DNA of 64,000 nt from an uncultured Chitinophaga sp. (GCF_946479755.1 NZ_CAMLHC010000014.1:62001-126000); one strand, 5' to 3'; shown: positions 51,542-59,595, counted from the stretch's first letter. The notes: a model not told the origin generated them from the sequence alone. Made by a program: numbers and translations.

Positions 51542-52504
51542 ATGGAAACATCCGTTGCCCATACGACCGCTTTCAGAGACGCTTTCCTGATCCCCCAGGT
51601 GGAGGTACATCACTACCGTCTTCCTATGCCCGATGTAGACGGCAGCGGCAAGTTCATCCTCTGCGAAGACATGGCCATTGCCGACGGGCATGTGGTGGCC
51701 GGCCCGGCGGACTTCTCCTGGGAACACTATAATGAAAAGACTTTCGTGGAGCTTAATTTTGTTATGTCGGGACAGCTGTACCAGACCCATGAAGGATTGA
51801 TCCACCGGGAGCTGTTCAGGCAGGGAAGCGCCAACATGTTGTTCAATCCTTCCTCGTGGGAGAAAAATGAACTGGCCGACACGAAAGGCTTCCGTAACCT
51901 GGGGGTGCATATCAAACCGGAAAAGATGATCGCGTTGCTCGACAGCTACGCACCGGAGCTGCATCACCTGACAGAAAAGATAGCGAAGGGCATCCCCTTC
52001 GTGGCGCATGCGCCGGCGGCTTATTTCAGTCCGCGGCTGCAGCATACGCTGGACCATATCTGGGACAGCCCCGCACCCAAAGGCCTTAAGCGCCTGCATT
52101 TTGAAACACAGATACTGCAGCTGCTGGCGCTGCAATGCGAGGCGTTGCTGCCTTCACCCAGGCGTACCGGCACAGCTACCCTCCGCGCCGCCGACCGGGA
52201 GCGCTTACATCACGCCCGGCAGTACCTGCAGGAGCATCTGGCCTTCCCTCCCACTTTGGCGGAGCTGTCGCGCTTATGCGGCCTGAATGAGTTTAAACTG
52301 AAAAAAGGGTTCCGGTTGCTGTTCGGACAAAGTGTATTTGCTTTTGTGAACAGTGAGCGGCTGGAAGTTGCCAGGCAGCAGATACTACAGGGAGAACATA
52401 ATATTTCAGAGATCGCCTACGGCCTCGGCTATACGCACCCGCAGCATTTTCACCGGGCGTTTAAAAAGAAATTCGGGATGACGCCGATGGGGTTGTTGAA
52501 ATGA
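51542..52504 (+). CDS. AraC-family transcriptional regulator
   Basis: The 320-residue protein has a cupin-like N-terminal part and a two-unit AraC DNA-binding domain (about 220-320; LAELSRLCGLNEFKLKKGFRLLFGQ and ISEIAYGLGYTHPQHFHRAFKKKFGMTPM), PchR-like. It is divergent from the monooxygenase and probably activates it. The last codons lie against the start of a decayed gene on the same strand. Confidence 0.92.
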   Translation: METSVAHTTAFRDAFLIPQVEVHHYRLPMPDVDGSGKFILCEDMAIADGHVVAGPADFSWEHYNEKTFVELNFVMSGQLYQTHEGLIHRELFRQGSANMLFNPSSWEKNELADTKGFRNLGVHIKPEKMIALLDSYAPELHHLTEKIAKGIPFVAHAPAAYFSPRLQHTLDHIWDSPAPKGLKRLHFETQILQLLALQCEALLPSPRRTGTATLRAADRERLHHARQYLQEHLAFPPTLAELSRLCGLNEFKLKKGFRLLFGQSVFAFVNSERLEVARQQILQGEHNISEIAYGLGYTHPQHFHRAFKKKFGMTPMGLLK

Positions 52505-52689
52505 TGTCTATGGACCGCGAAACGATACAATACATCCTTACGTACTATCTTCACCTGATAGCTCCTCCTGCCCAACAGGTCTTCCTAAAGATAAAATACA
52601 CTTTAACCGCTGTCCGGAGTGCAACGGCCTGGCCAGGACGCCGGAGGCACAGCAGTGCAGGCATTGCGGGTGTAGCTGGCGGGATAAGT
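52501..52689 (+). pseudogene. Remnant of a zinc-ribbon protein
   Basis: The start MSMDRETIQYILTYYLHLI is in one frame, and a zinc ribbon of the form CPEC-x11-CRHC (NRCPECNGLARTPEAQQCRHCGCSWRDK, key part CPECNGLARTP) ends in TAA in another frame with no start codon of its own. A Bacteroidota family has just this N-terminus and this ribbon at its C-terminus with about 100 residues between. I infer an internal deletion and frame change in one such gene. Confidence 0.45.
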
Positions 52690-52690
52690 A

Positions 52691-52842
52691 AATTGCCCCT
52701 TTTGCCCCTTTATTGCCCCTTTAGAGTATTAATTGCCCCATTAACGGATCTTTGCGTTGGCCCCTACGTGGGCCCTTTAGTAGCATTATGGCCCCTTTAT
52801 GGCCCCTTTAATTGTGTTTTGGCCCCTTTACACGGCCCCTTT
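52691..52842. repeat. GCCCCTTT-rich irregular repeat patch
   Basis: About ten copies of GCCCC, mostly GCCCCTTTA or GGCCCCTTTA, begin near 52695, 52704, 52715, 52735, 52760, 52772, 52791, 52802, 52822 and 52835. Spacings are 9, 11, 20, 25, 12, 19, 11, 20 and 13. Two copies are altered (GCCCCATT, GGCCCTTT). An open frame runs through it only because the repeat lacks stops. It fills the gap between the remnant and the SecB-like gene. Confidence 0.6.
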
Positions 52843-52873
52843 CTACCGAAACCTAAAATAAAATTAGTTTGAC

Positions 52874-53284
52874 TTAGAACTCAAACGGTAATATAGGCAA
52901 TATGGCGTTAGAGATATAAGTATTTTTCAATTGTGCACACATCAAGCCACGGGTAGTTCCTACCGCTGCTCTGCTCATGGATTCTCCTATAGTAGGGAGG
53001 ATTTTAATGGTCTTATCCTGCAATGTTATTATATATTGATCAAAAACTTTCATTTCAAAAAAACAGATCGTCTTGAAGACCAGCAACTGTTCTTCCGTCT
53101 CTTTATTTGTTATAACGACCGATGTCGTATAAATTAACAGCTTTCGTTCAGCATCCACTTTCTGATTTTGTTCAATTTCATAGCCCAATACGTGTCCATG
53201 CTTAAATTGACGTGGTTTAGCGACAAGATCGAAATCCGTAACATCTGCTGCGACAATCCGATATGAATGCATAATGTCTTCCAT
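52874..53284 (-). CDS. SecB-like chaperone of a TAC locus
   Basis: The 136-residue protein has no signal and is beta-rich at first (YRIVAADVTDFDLVAKPRQF, LLIYTTSVVITNKETEEQLLVFKTICFFEMKVFD), followed by a helix and a C-terminus TTRGLMCAQLKNTYISNAILPILPFEF that parallels the SecB ending with its TRG-x-P-x-LxP-INF layout. SecB is a tetrameric holdase, and SecB-like chaperones stabilise antitoxins in TAC loci. It is the last of three genes and lies 10 bases after the HTH gene. The SecB call rests on fold pattern, not on clear identity. Confidence 0.5.
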   Translation of the reverse strand: MEDIMHSYRIVAADVTDFDLVAKPRQFKHGHVLGYEIEQNQKVDAERKLLIYTTSVVITNKETEEQLLVFKTICFFEMKVFDQYIITLQDKTIKILPTIGESMSRAAVGTTRGLMCAQLKNTYISNAILPILPFEF

Positions 53285-53294
53285 GCTATATTAT

Positions 53295-53747
53295 TTATTC
53301 CTCTGTTACGTATTCGATAGTTTTTTCCGATATTTCCAATCCTCCCATGTCATTGATATACTGATTGAGCTCAAGTGAAGTCCAGCCTATGACAGTAGAA
53401 GATACATTCAATTTGAGATTTACCTGGGCAGATGAGTTTATTGGTTCAATATTCAACAATGGAATATCTAATATGCGTTGAATTTCAATAAGTGTATCAA
53501 CCGTAAAGTTATGAGTTCCGCTCATCCAACGTGAGACAAGGGAAACCGACTTACCCATTAGCTCTGCAAATTGAGTCTGAGTCATACCCCGTGACTTCAT
53601 TGCATCGTATATCTTGGCAGCCAACTTCATTTTGTAGTCTGTCTGTGCTTGTTCATACGGCGTAATTGAATCCGATAACTCTTTAACCAGAGGGCTGAGA
53701 TAGTCATCTCCCCAATTGTCATCCTGTTGTTTCTGTTTGTGTGTCAT
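53295..53747 (-). CDS. XRE-type HTH antitoxin with a C-terminal extension
   Basis: The 150-residue protein has a Cro/C1 helix-turn-helix at 40-100 (MKSRGMTQTQFAELMGKSVSLVSRWMSGTHNFTVDTL, key part GMTQTQFAELM), preceded by a 40-residue acidic leader and followed by about 50 residues (VIGWTSLELNQYIN, then acidic) that a plain HigA does not need. In TAC antitoxins such a tail is the chaperone-addiction region. It is 7 bases downstream of the toxin gene, which is the HigBA order. Confidence 0.75.
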   Translation of the reverse strand: MTHKQKQQDDNWGDDYLSPLVKELSDSITPYEQAQTDYKMKLAAKIYDAMKSRGMTQTQFAELMGKSVSLVSRWMSGTHNFTVDTLIEIQRILDIPLLNIEPINSSAQVNLKLNVSSTVIGWTSLELNQYINDMGGLEISEKTIEYVTEE

Positions 53748-53754
53748 AGTTATA

Positions 53755-54231
53755 TTATATTTCTTTATTAGGAGCAGGCGGTCTGGTAATCCAAAGGTCC
53801 CCTTCCAATATCAAACCATCTGCAGATATTCTCAGATCTTTATTTTTTATCTTAGTGCGAATTATCCTGGACACATCCATCATTGCATGAACTTCTCTTT
53901 CTAAATTTTTATCTTCTTGCCAGGTTCTTGTCTTCTTAGGTCCACCATCCCCCAGGATGGTAATCTGATCAGAAAGGCGAATACAGTAAAGTCGTAGATT
54001 ATTTTCCGGAACATCATATAAAGCGCAAACCAGATCATCTGTATCAAGCCCCTCGTCCAGTTTAAAAAAATTTTGTTTGCATCCTGTCACCTTGCCCAAT
54101 GACGTCAATCGTCGTGCAATATCCATTAGTTCTTTTAAATACAGGCTTCGGTACTTTTGTACAAACTGTTCAAATTTAGTAGTTGCTGCACCATTCGTGG
54201 TCTCAACCATCACTGTATAAAGTGAAGCCAT
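53755..54231 (-). CDS. RelE/HigB-like toxin candidate
   Basis: The 158-residue protein contains the ParE/RelE-type core: FVQKYRSLYLKELMDIARRL, NFFKLDEGLDTDDLVCALYDVPENNLRLYCIRLSDQITILGDGGPKKTRTWQED (key part LRLYCIRLSDQITILGDGG), then a helical part and a polar tail. HigB and RelE cut mRNA on ribosomes. The ATG at 54231 was chosen; an in-frame GTG lies at 54273. It is first in the three-gene unit, and a clear palindrome lies upstream. Base composition is more AT-rich than neighbours. Confidence 0.6.
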   Translation of the reverse strand: MASLYTVMVETTNGAATTKFEQFVQKYRSLYLKELMDIARRLTSLGKVTGCKQNFFKLDEGLDTDDLVCALYDVPENNLRLYCIRLSDQITILGDGGPKKTRTWQEDKNLEREVHAMMDVSRIIRTKIKNKDLRISADGLILEGDLWITRPPAPNKEI

Positions 54232-54302
54232 TTTTCCGGAGTAGGTTTCCAACCTTTTTAATTTAGACCTCACAAATCATTCATTTGCAATTTAAGAATA
54301 AA

Positions 54303-54321
54303 TTTTCACCTATAGGTAAAA
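54303..54321 (-). promoter_or_regulatory. Palindrome upstream of the TAC operon
   Basis: The exact palindrome ACCTATAGGT (54308-54317) sits in TTTTC/TAAAA flanks that extend it to about 19 bases. Position and symmetry fit an antitoxin operator, since HTH antitoxins repress their own promoter. The gap from 54232 to 54689 contains this site, the AT-only inverted repeat and no gene. Confidence 0.5.
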
Positions 54322-54372
54322 ATCAATATTTAAGATTATATTCGTTTAAACCGAAAGAATTTCAAAACTATG

Positions 54373-54404
54373 ATTATTAATTATTTATACATATAATTAA
54401 TAAT
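54373..54404. repeat. AT-only inverted repeat
   Basis: Perfect 12-base arms ATTATTAATTAT and ATAATTAATAAT surround an 8-base loop. No T run follows. Could be a regulator site, a weak hairpin at the edge of the AT-rich patch, or a chance feature of AT-rich DNA. Confidence 0.5.
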
Positions 54405-54689
54405 TTCTCAAAACGTCGACTTCCATTTTTCGCGATTGTCACAGGGGCTAACAAGACCGCGTTGCCAACCTAAGGATATCCATTTAAGATGCTCATCCCG
54501 CCACGATGTTTTGTATTCTATATTTTGTTGTTCAGGCATAACAATTACGGATAAGCCGCGAAAGTATCGTTTGCCATTTCAACAAACCCCGTATTCCCGT
54601 AAACAGATCTGTATTAACAAAAAATAATTCCTCCCCTGTCCTATTTCCTCCCGCTCACGCATCATACCCCTGCAACAAATTCATTTCAC

Positions 54690-55091
54690 ATGCAATCAAC
54701 TACCAAAGGCCGCAAGGCCGCCTACTGGATCACCACTGGTTTACTCGCCGCCGGCATGCTTTCCGGTGGTATCGCTCAACTGTTACGTACCCCTTCCACC
54801 ACACAGGGAATTGTGCATCTGGGCTATCCCGTTTACATCATGACGATACTGGCCAGCTGGAAGATACTGGGCGTTGCAGTGCTGCTGCTGCCGCGGCTGA
54901 CACTGGTCAAAGAATGGGCTTATGCGGGTTTCTTTTTCCTGATGACCGGCGCCACCATCTCTCACCTGGCCAGCGGCGACAAGCCCGGCGAGGTGACTGC
55001 ACAGGTCATTTTCGTGGTACTCATCGTGCTCTCCTGGTACCTGAGGCCCGCCAACAGGAGGCTTGCGGCAATAACAAACCTGCCGGATTAA
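54690..55091 (+). CDS. Small DoxX-like membrane protein
   Basis: The 133-residue protein has four helices in the DoxX arrangement: ITTGLLAAGMLSGGIAQLL, GYPVYIMTILASWKILGVAVLLLP, WAYAGFFFLMTGATISHLASGD and a final helix to WYLRPANR. It is the compact, common form and is not closely related to the two large DoxX proteins at 4.5-7.5 kb. Role in redox homeostasis is the usual guess. Followed after 109 bases by the DGPF gene. Confidence 0.88.
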   Translation: MQSTTKGRKAAYWITTGLLAAGMLSGGIAQLLRTPSTTQGIVHLGYPVYIMTILASWKILGVAVLLLPRLTLVKEWAYAGFFFLMTGATISHLASGDKPGEVTAQVIFVVLIVLSWYLRPANRRLAAITNLPD

Positions 55092-55200
55092 TTGTATGTT
55101 TATCTACCGGAAAATTATTTTTAGAAAGATGTCCTATTTTTTGTTTTCCGGTCATCCTATGTATGTTATCTTATTACAATCACCTTAATTGAATGTTCCG

Positions 55201-55539
55201 ATGAAAGAGTTTATGTTATTATTCCGTCAGCCCAGTTATGACTACAGTAATGCATCCCCGGCTGACATGCAGGCGCTGGCACAAAAGTGGCAGGACTGGG
55301 TCAGCGGTATTGTGGCGCAGGACAAGCTGTCCAGCCATGGCCCCCGCCTGTCGCAGGAAGGCAGGGTATTGAAATCAGGCGGCGTGGTAACCGACGGGCC
55401 TTTTGTGGAAGTCCGGGAAATACTGGGCAGTTTTATCATCGTAAAGGCGGAAGACCTGGAGTCAGCCACCACGCTGGCACATGGCTGTCCGGCTGTAGAT
55501 ATGGGCGGCAGCGTAGAAATCAGACCGTTGTATGTATAA
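55201..55539 (+). CDS. YCII/DGPF-domain protein
   Basis: The 112-residue protein starts KEFMLLFRQP and contains GGVVTDGPFVEVREILGSFIIVKAEDLESATTLAHGCP with the DGPF motif. DGPF proteins are dimeric ferredoxin-like folds whose role is unclear, and they are the conserved partner encoded next to ECF42-type sigma factors, as here. The ATG at 55201 was used because it begins the domain. Confidence 0.9.
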   Translation: MKEFMLLFRQPSYDYSNASPADMQALAQKWQDWVSGIVAQDKLSSHGPRLSQEGRVLKSGGVVTDGPFVEVREILGSFIIVKAEDLESATTLAHGCPAVDMGGSVEIRPLYV

Positions 55540-55584
55540 TTGTCAATAACTTTACCACCACCTGTCCTGCGGGACGGGTGGTGT

Positions 55585-56811
55585 ATGATCATGGACGCAG
55601 CACTCTCTTTAAAACAACTATTCCAGCAGGAATTCTCCCGTATGGTGGCCGTTATCAGCCACCGTTTCGGGTTGCAGCACATCGAAATGGCGGAAGACAT
55701 CGTAAGCGAAACCTTCCTCGTGGCAGCGGAGACATGGGGCCTGAAAGGTATGCCTGAAAACCCCGCCGCATGGCTCTATGCCGTAGCAAGGCAGAAGACC
55801 TTGTATCACTTCCGCCGGAATAAGATCTATGAAGAAAAAGTAATGCCGGCGCTCAAAGCCGGACAATCTGAGCACGATGCCCTCGACTTCTCCGATCAGC
55901 ATATCCGTGACAGCCAGCTGCAGATGATCTTTGCGGTATGCGATCCGGCTATCGCCAGCGAAAGCCAGATTGGGCTGGCCCTGCGCGTGCTTTGCGGATT
56001 TGGTATCGACGAGATTGCAGAAGCTTTTCTCACCAGCAAAGAAACTATCAACAAAAGACTGTTCAGAGCCAAGGAAAAACTCCGGACAGCGCAGATAAAG
56101 CTGGAGATGCCACCGGAAAACATGCTGGCAGCGCGGCTCGACAATGTGCTGCATGTTATCTACCTGCTGTTCAATGAAGGATATTATTCAGGTACACAAA
56201 GTCGCGTTCTGCAACAGGAGCTATGCCTGGAAGCCCTTCGTCTCGGGCTGATGCTGGCCGATTATGAGAAGACAAACCTACCCGCTACCAATGCGCTGAT
56301 CGCGCTGATGTGTTTTCATGCCTCCCGGTTTGAAGCGAGACAAAACAGTGAGACCTCTTTTGTGCTCTACGAAGAACAGGATAACTCCCGGTGGGACCAG
56401 GTGCTGGTCCACCAAGGTGTCCGTTATCTCGAACGCTCTGCACAAGGCGGTCAGCTAACGTCCTATCACCTGGAAGCGGGTATTGCCTACCGCCATTGCC
56501 AGCAACAGGACACTCCTGAAAAATGGCAGGATATCCTGCAGCTGTACGATCAGCTGTTGCAGGTGAACTTCTCTCCCGCCGTAGCACTTAACCGCGCCTA
56601 TGCCATGTATAAAGTCCATGGAGCACAGGCCGCTATCCGGGAAGCGGAAAAAATCCCGCTTACCAACAATCACTTTTATTTTGTGCTGCTAGGCGAACTG
56701 TACAAAGATATCCAGCCTGAAAAGGCCGTCGCCAGCCTCCGCCAGGCATTATCGCTGGCCCGTTCCCCCGTTGAAAAACAACAGGTGCTGCGTAAACTGG
56801 CCCTATTGTAA
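55585..56811 (+). CDS. ECF42-type RNA polymerase sigma factor with C-terminal extension
   Basis: The 408-residue protein has sigma-2 (HIEMAEDIVSETFLVAAETW near residues 30-50) and sigma-4 (FGIDEIAEAFLTSKETINKRLFRAKEKL) regions in its first 180 residues and then a long TPR-like C-terminal part (about 190-408; LLFNEGYYSG, VALNRAYAMYKVHG). This SigJ/ECF42 architecture and a DGPF gene directly upstream match the described group. No anti-sigma factor is present; regulation is thought to use the C-terminal domain. A start at 55591 is also possible. Confidence 0.9.
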   Translation: MIMDAALSLKQLFQQEFSRMVAVISHRFGLQHIEMAEDIVSETFLVAAETWGLKGMPENPAAWLYAVARQKTLYHFRRNKIYEEKVMPALKAGQSEHDALDFSDQHIRDSQLQMIFAVCDPAIASESQIGLALRVLCGFGIDEIAEAFLTSKETINKRLFRAKEKLRTAQIKLEMPPENMLAARLDNVLHVIYLLFNEGYYSGTQSRVLQQELCLEALRLGLMLADYEKTNLPATNALIALMCFHASRFEARQNSETSFVLYEEQDNSRWDQVLVHQGVRYLERSAQGGQLTSYHLEAGIAYRHCQQQDTPEKWQDILQLYDQLLQVNFSPAVALNRAYAMYKVHGAQAAIREAEKIPLTNNHFYFVLLGELYKDIQPEKAVASLRQALSLARSPVEKQQVLRKLALL

Positions 56812-56822
56812 CAGGCACCGGT

Positions 56823-57758
56823 TTATAAAATATTCGTTCCTGCTTTAAGGGATTGCCGGTAAGCCAGCGGAGATAAACCAGTTTTGCTTTTAAACAAACG
56901 GTTAAAAGACTGCGGTTGCTCAAAACCAAGCCTGTAGGCGATATCGGCAACACTCCATTCACCGGCGCCCAGCAGGTCTTTCGCTATTTCAAGCAGCTTC
57001 CTGTGAATATGTTGCTGTGTATTTAAACCGGTATTGGCGCGCAAGAGATCGCTGAGATAGTCCGGCGAAAAATGTAGTTGCGCTGAAACGTACTGTACGC
57101 TTGGCAATCCCGACCGGGACGGCGCGTCACTGTCAAAATAACGAAGTAATACCGTATCAAGACGGCTCAACAGACCGTTATCATCATCCCGTTGCGTGGC
57201 AAACTGCCGGTGATAGAAACGGTTGCTGTAATCCAGTAACAGCTCCAACCCCGATACCAGCAGGTCCTGGCTGAAACGGTCTGCCGGCGTGTCCAGCTCC
57301 ATACCGATCTGTTCAAACAACTTCAGGATAATGTCCCGCTCTTTCTCCGTAAGATGTAATGCCTCTGACACCGCGTAAGAGAAGAACCCATATTGCCGGA
57401 TTTTCTTTCCCAGTGGATGATGCCTGATCAGGTCCGGATGAAAAAAAATGATCACGCCCGACAGGCTCTTTTCCGGTGAAGCACCGGAGATCAGTTGACC
57501 CGGTGCCATAAATGCCAGTCCCCCTTCCTCAAAATCATAGTAGTGTTGCCCGTAGCGGACCTTCCCATTGGTTTTATGAATGAAAGAAACCTTATAAAAA
57601 TTGAGCATGATCCGCGAAGAAAACGCATGCCGCTGAAACTGCATCCCGTCGTAGCTGACATAACTGATCAGGGGATGTTGCGGCGCCGGCAGTCCCAATT
57701 CCTGATGAAAAGAAGCGATGTCCGGATATATCGCGGGTGATGGCATTGTTTTCTTCAT
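56823..57758 (-). CDS. AraC-family regulator
   Basis: The 311-residue protein has an N-terminal cupin-like half (HYYDFEEGGLAFMAPGQLISG) and a C-terminal AraC domain (about 215-305; VQYVSAQLHFSPDYLSDLLRANTGLNTQQHIH and VADIAYRLGFEQPQSFNRLFKSKTGLSP). It is 25 bases downstream of the aldo/keto reductase gene, so the two form an operon and it may control the reductase. The ATG at 57758 was chosen; in-frame starts at 57776 and 57866 also exist. Confidence 0.9.
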   Translation of the reverse strand: MKKTMPSPAIYPDIASFHQELGLPAPQHPLISYVSYDGMQFQRHAFSSRIMLNFYKVSFIHKTNGKVRYGQHYYDFEEGGLAFMAPGQLISGASPEKSLSGVIIFFHPDLIRHHPLGKKIRQYGFFSYAVSEALHLTEKERDIILKLFEQIGMELDTPADRFSQDLLVSGLELLLDYSNRFYHRQFATQRDDDNGLLSRLDTVLLRYFDSDAPSRSGLPSVQYVSAQLHFSPDYLSDLLRANTGLNTQQHIHRKLLEIAKDLLGAGEWSVADIAYRLGFEQPQSFNRLFKSKTGLSPLAYRQSLKAGTNIL

Positions 57759-57783
57759 GCCATAAAAATAAGACATATCTGCG

Positions 57784-58863
57784 TCAATAATGATCGTTCT
57801 CTGTCTGTGGAAGAATGGCTGGAAGTACGGATGGCTGCCCGTTGATAGTAGCGCCTCCCTGTGCAATATGCCGGGCGTTCGCCAGCAGCGTATAGGGGAA
57901 AAACGGTTCAGGCGCTGACAATGCGTCCAGTTCGGCGATTGTCTGCGGTGAAAGTGTTACACTCAACGCCTGCAGGTTCTGCTGCAGCTGTTCCGGCGTG
58001 CGGGCGCCAACGATGGCCGACGTCACCCCTTCCCTCGCCATCACCCATGCCAGTGCGATAGCCGCGGCCGGCACGCGGTAGTCTGCCGCTATGCTGTTCA
58101 GCGCATCTATCAGCTGGTAAGCCTTTTCGCTGAGCGTACCAACAGCGGTACGTTTGCTAAGGCTTTGCCCCTGCTGTTGCCGGGTGTATTTTCCGGAGAG
58201 GACACCTTGTTTCAGGGGTGACCAGGGCATCACCCCTAATTGCATTTCCTGCGCCATCGTTATCAATTCCGCTTCCACTGTCCTTTCCAGCAGGGAGTAT
58301 TCTATCTGCAGACCGATAAAAGCCGGCCACCCTCTGAAATGGGCGATGGTCTGCGCCTGCGCGACTTTCCATGCCGGCGTATCAGACACACCGATGTACC
58401 GCACTTTGCCTGACTGCACCAGCTGCTCCAGCGTATACATCGTTTCTTCTATAGGCGTGTGCGGATCAAAGGCGTGCATCCAGTAGAGATCTATATAGCC
58501 GGTTTGCAGGCGGCGCAGTGATGCTTCCACCGACTGCAAAATAGCTTTCCTGCCCGTGCCACCACTGTTAGGGTCTCCCGGCCGCATACTGCCGAAGAAC
58601 TTGGTGGCGATCACCAGCCGGTCCCTGTTGATATTACTTTCCTTCAGATAATCACCGATGATTTTTTCTGAATGCCCTTTGGTGTAGATGTTGGCTGTAT
58701 CAATCATGTTGCCACCCTGTTGCAGATAGGCCGCCAGTATTTCTTTCGAGCTTTCCGGCGTAGCGCCGTAATCCCAGTCCATTCCGAAGGTCATGGCACC
58801 CAGGGTAAGCGGACTTACGCTTAGTCCGGATTTTCCCAATGTGCGATAATGCGTTAGTTCCAT
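57784..58863 (-). CDS. Aldo/keto reductase
   Basis: The 359-residue protein has the AKR barrel with catalytic Asp, Tyr, Lys and His in order: DTANIYTKGHSEKIIGDYL (D near 55, Y near 60), VIATKFFGS (K near 88) and IDLYWMHAFDP (H near 127), plus the C-terminal NADPH loop ALAWVMAREGVTSAIVGARTPEQL. It belongs to the YajO/Tas-like group that reduces aldehydes and ketones. Followed by an AraC gene. Confidence 0.93.
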   Translation of the reverse strand: MELTHYRTLGKSGLSVSPLTLGAMTFGMDWDYGATPESSKEILAAYLQQGGNMIDTANIYTKGHSEKIIGDYLKESNINRDRLVIATKFFGSMRPGDPNSGGTGRKAILQSVEASLRRLQTGYIDLYWMHAFDPHTPIEETMYTLEQLVQSGKVRYIGVSDTPAWKVAQAQTIAHFRGWPAFIGLQIEYSLLERTVEAELITMAQEMQLGVMPWSPLKQGVLSGKYTRQQQGQSLSKRTAVGTLSEKAYQLIDALNSIAADYRVPAAAIALAWVMAREGVTSAIVGARTPEQLQQNLQALSVTLSPQTIAELDALSAPEPFFPYTLLANARHIAQGGATINGQPSVLPAILPQTENDHY

Positions 58864-58962
58864 CTGTTTTAGTTTGACAGCAAAATTCCGAAAACCGTCA
58901 CGGGCAGCAGTAACAGGATCAGGGAATAATGTAACCGGAAACAGGAATTACTGTATTTTTAT

Positions 58963-58999
58963 ATAGACCTATCTATTTTTTTAAAAAAACCTATATTTG
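58963..58999 (+). promoter_or_regulatory. TetR promoter with an ATAGA...TCTAT operator
   Basis: ATAGA-CCTA-TCTAT (58963-58976) lies upstream of TATATTTG (58992-58999), an exact -7 box, and the tetR ATG follows after 19 bases. The arms match the half-sites of the two larger palindromes downstream, so the tetR gene is likely to repress itself. It is a shorter and looser version of those operators. Confidence 0.5.
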
Positions 59000-59018
59000 C
59001 TTTGGAAAAAAAGTTTTT

Positions 59019-59582
59019 ATGAAGGAAAAAGTAAAAGTACGGGACCGGATATTGAATGTGGCGACCGACTTGTTTGCCCGCCAGGGTTTCAATCAGACCG
59101 GCATTAACCAGATCATTGCCGAAGCGGATATTGCCATTGGGTCTTTGTATAATCATTTTCCTTCTAAAAATGATTTGCTGCTGGCCTACCTCCTTCGCCA
59201 GGAAGAAGAATGGTTTGAAGGCTATGAACAGCATTGTAAAGGGGCAGGCAACGCCAGGGAAAAGATTCTGAAGTTTGTAGATTTTCGGATGGAGCAGCAG
59301 AAACAATCGGATTTCTGCGGTTGTCCGTTTACCAAAATTATTGCGGAAGTGGGTTCAGAAGAAGACATGGTCCAACAGATGGTAGCATCTCACAAAAACA
59401 AACAACGGGCATTGCTACAGGGACTGTTTAAGGAGCTGACAGACACTGGTGGGCTGGACCCGAGGCTGCTGGCGGAAAATTTCTTCCTCATGGTAGAAGG
59501 CGCTACGGTTAACACTACTATTTCCAGGAATATGCAAGCGCTGGAAAACGTAAAAAAATTCATCAAAAAACTCATCGCTTAA
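59019..59582 (+). CDS. TetR-family repressor
   Basis: The 187-residue protein has a TetR helix-turn-helix (residues 8-55; ILNVATDLFARQGFNQTGINQIIAEADIAIGSLYNHFPSKNDLL, key part GINQIIAEADIAIGSLY) and a helical ligand domain with DFCGCPFTKIIAEVGSEE, the AcrR/YxaF type. It is the first gene of a group whose next two genes each start behind exact palindromes of the same half-site. Ligand unknown. Confidence 0.93.
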   Translation: MKEKVKVRDRILNVATDLFARQGFNQTGINQIIAEADIAIGSLYNHFPSKNDLLLAYLLRQEEEWFEGYEQHCKGAGNAREKILKFVDFRMEQQKQSDFCGCPFTKIIAEVGSEEDMVQQMVASHKNKQRALLQGLFKELTDTGGLDPRLLAENFFLMVEGATVNTTISRNMQALENVKKFIKKLIA

Positions 59583-59595
59583 TTTTTTTCTTCAT

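Noticed and set aside
52691..52842. CRISPR array
   Set aside because: Repeats of 8-10 bases with spacings of 9-25 are far too short and irregular, and no cas gene is in the window.
52501..52872. A 123-codon reading frame running through the GCCCCTTT patch
   Set aside because: The second half is repetitive (PLLPLY..., GPLVALWPLYGPF) only because the DNA repeat has no stops. The first 20 codons are explained by the gene remnant.
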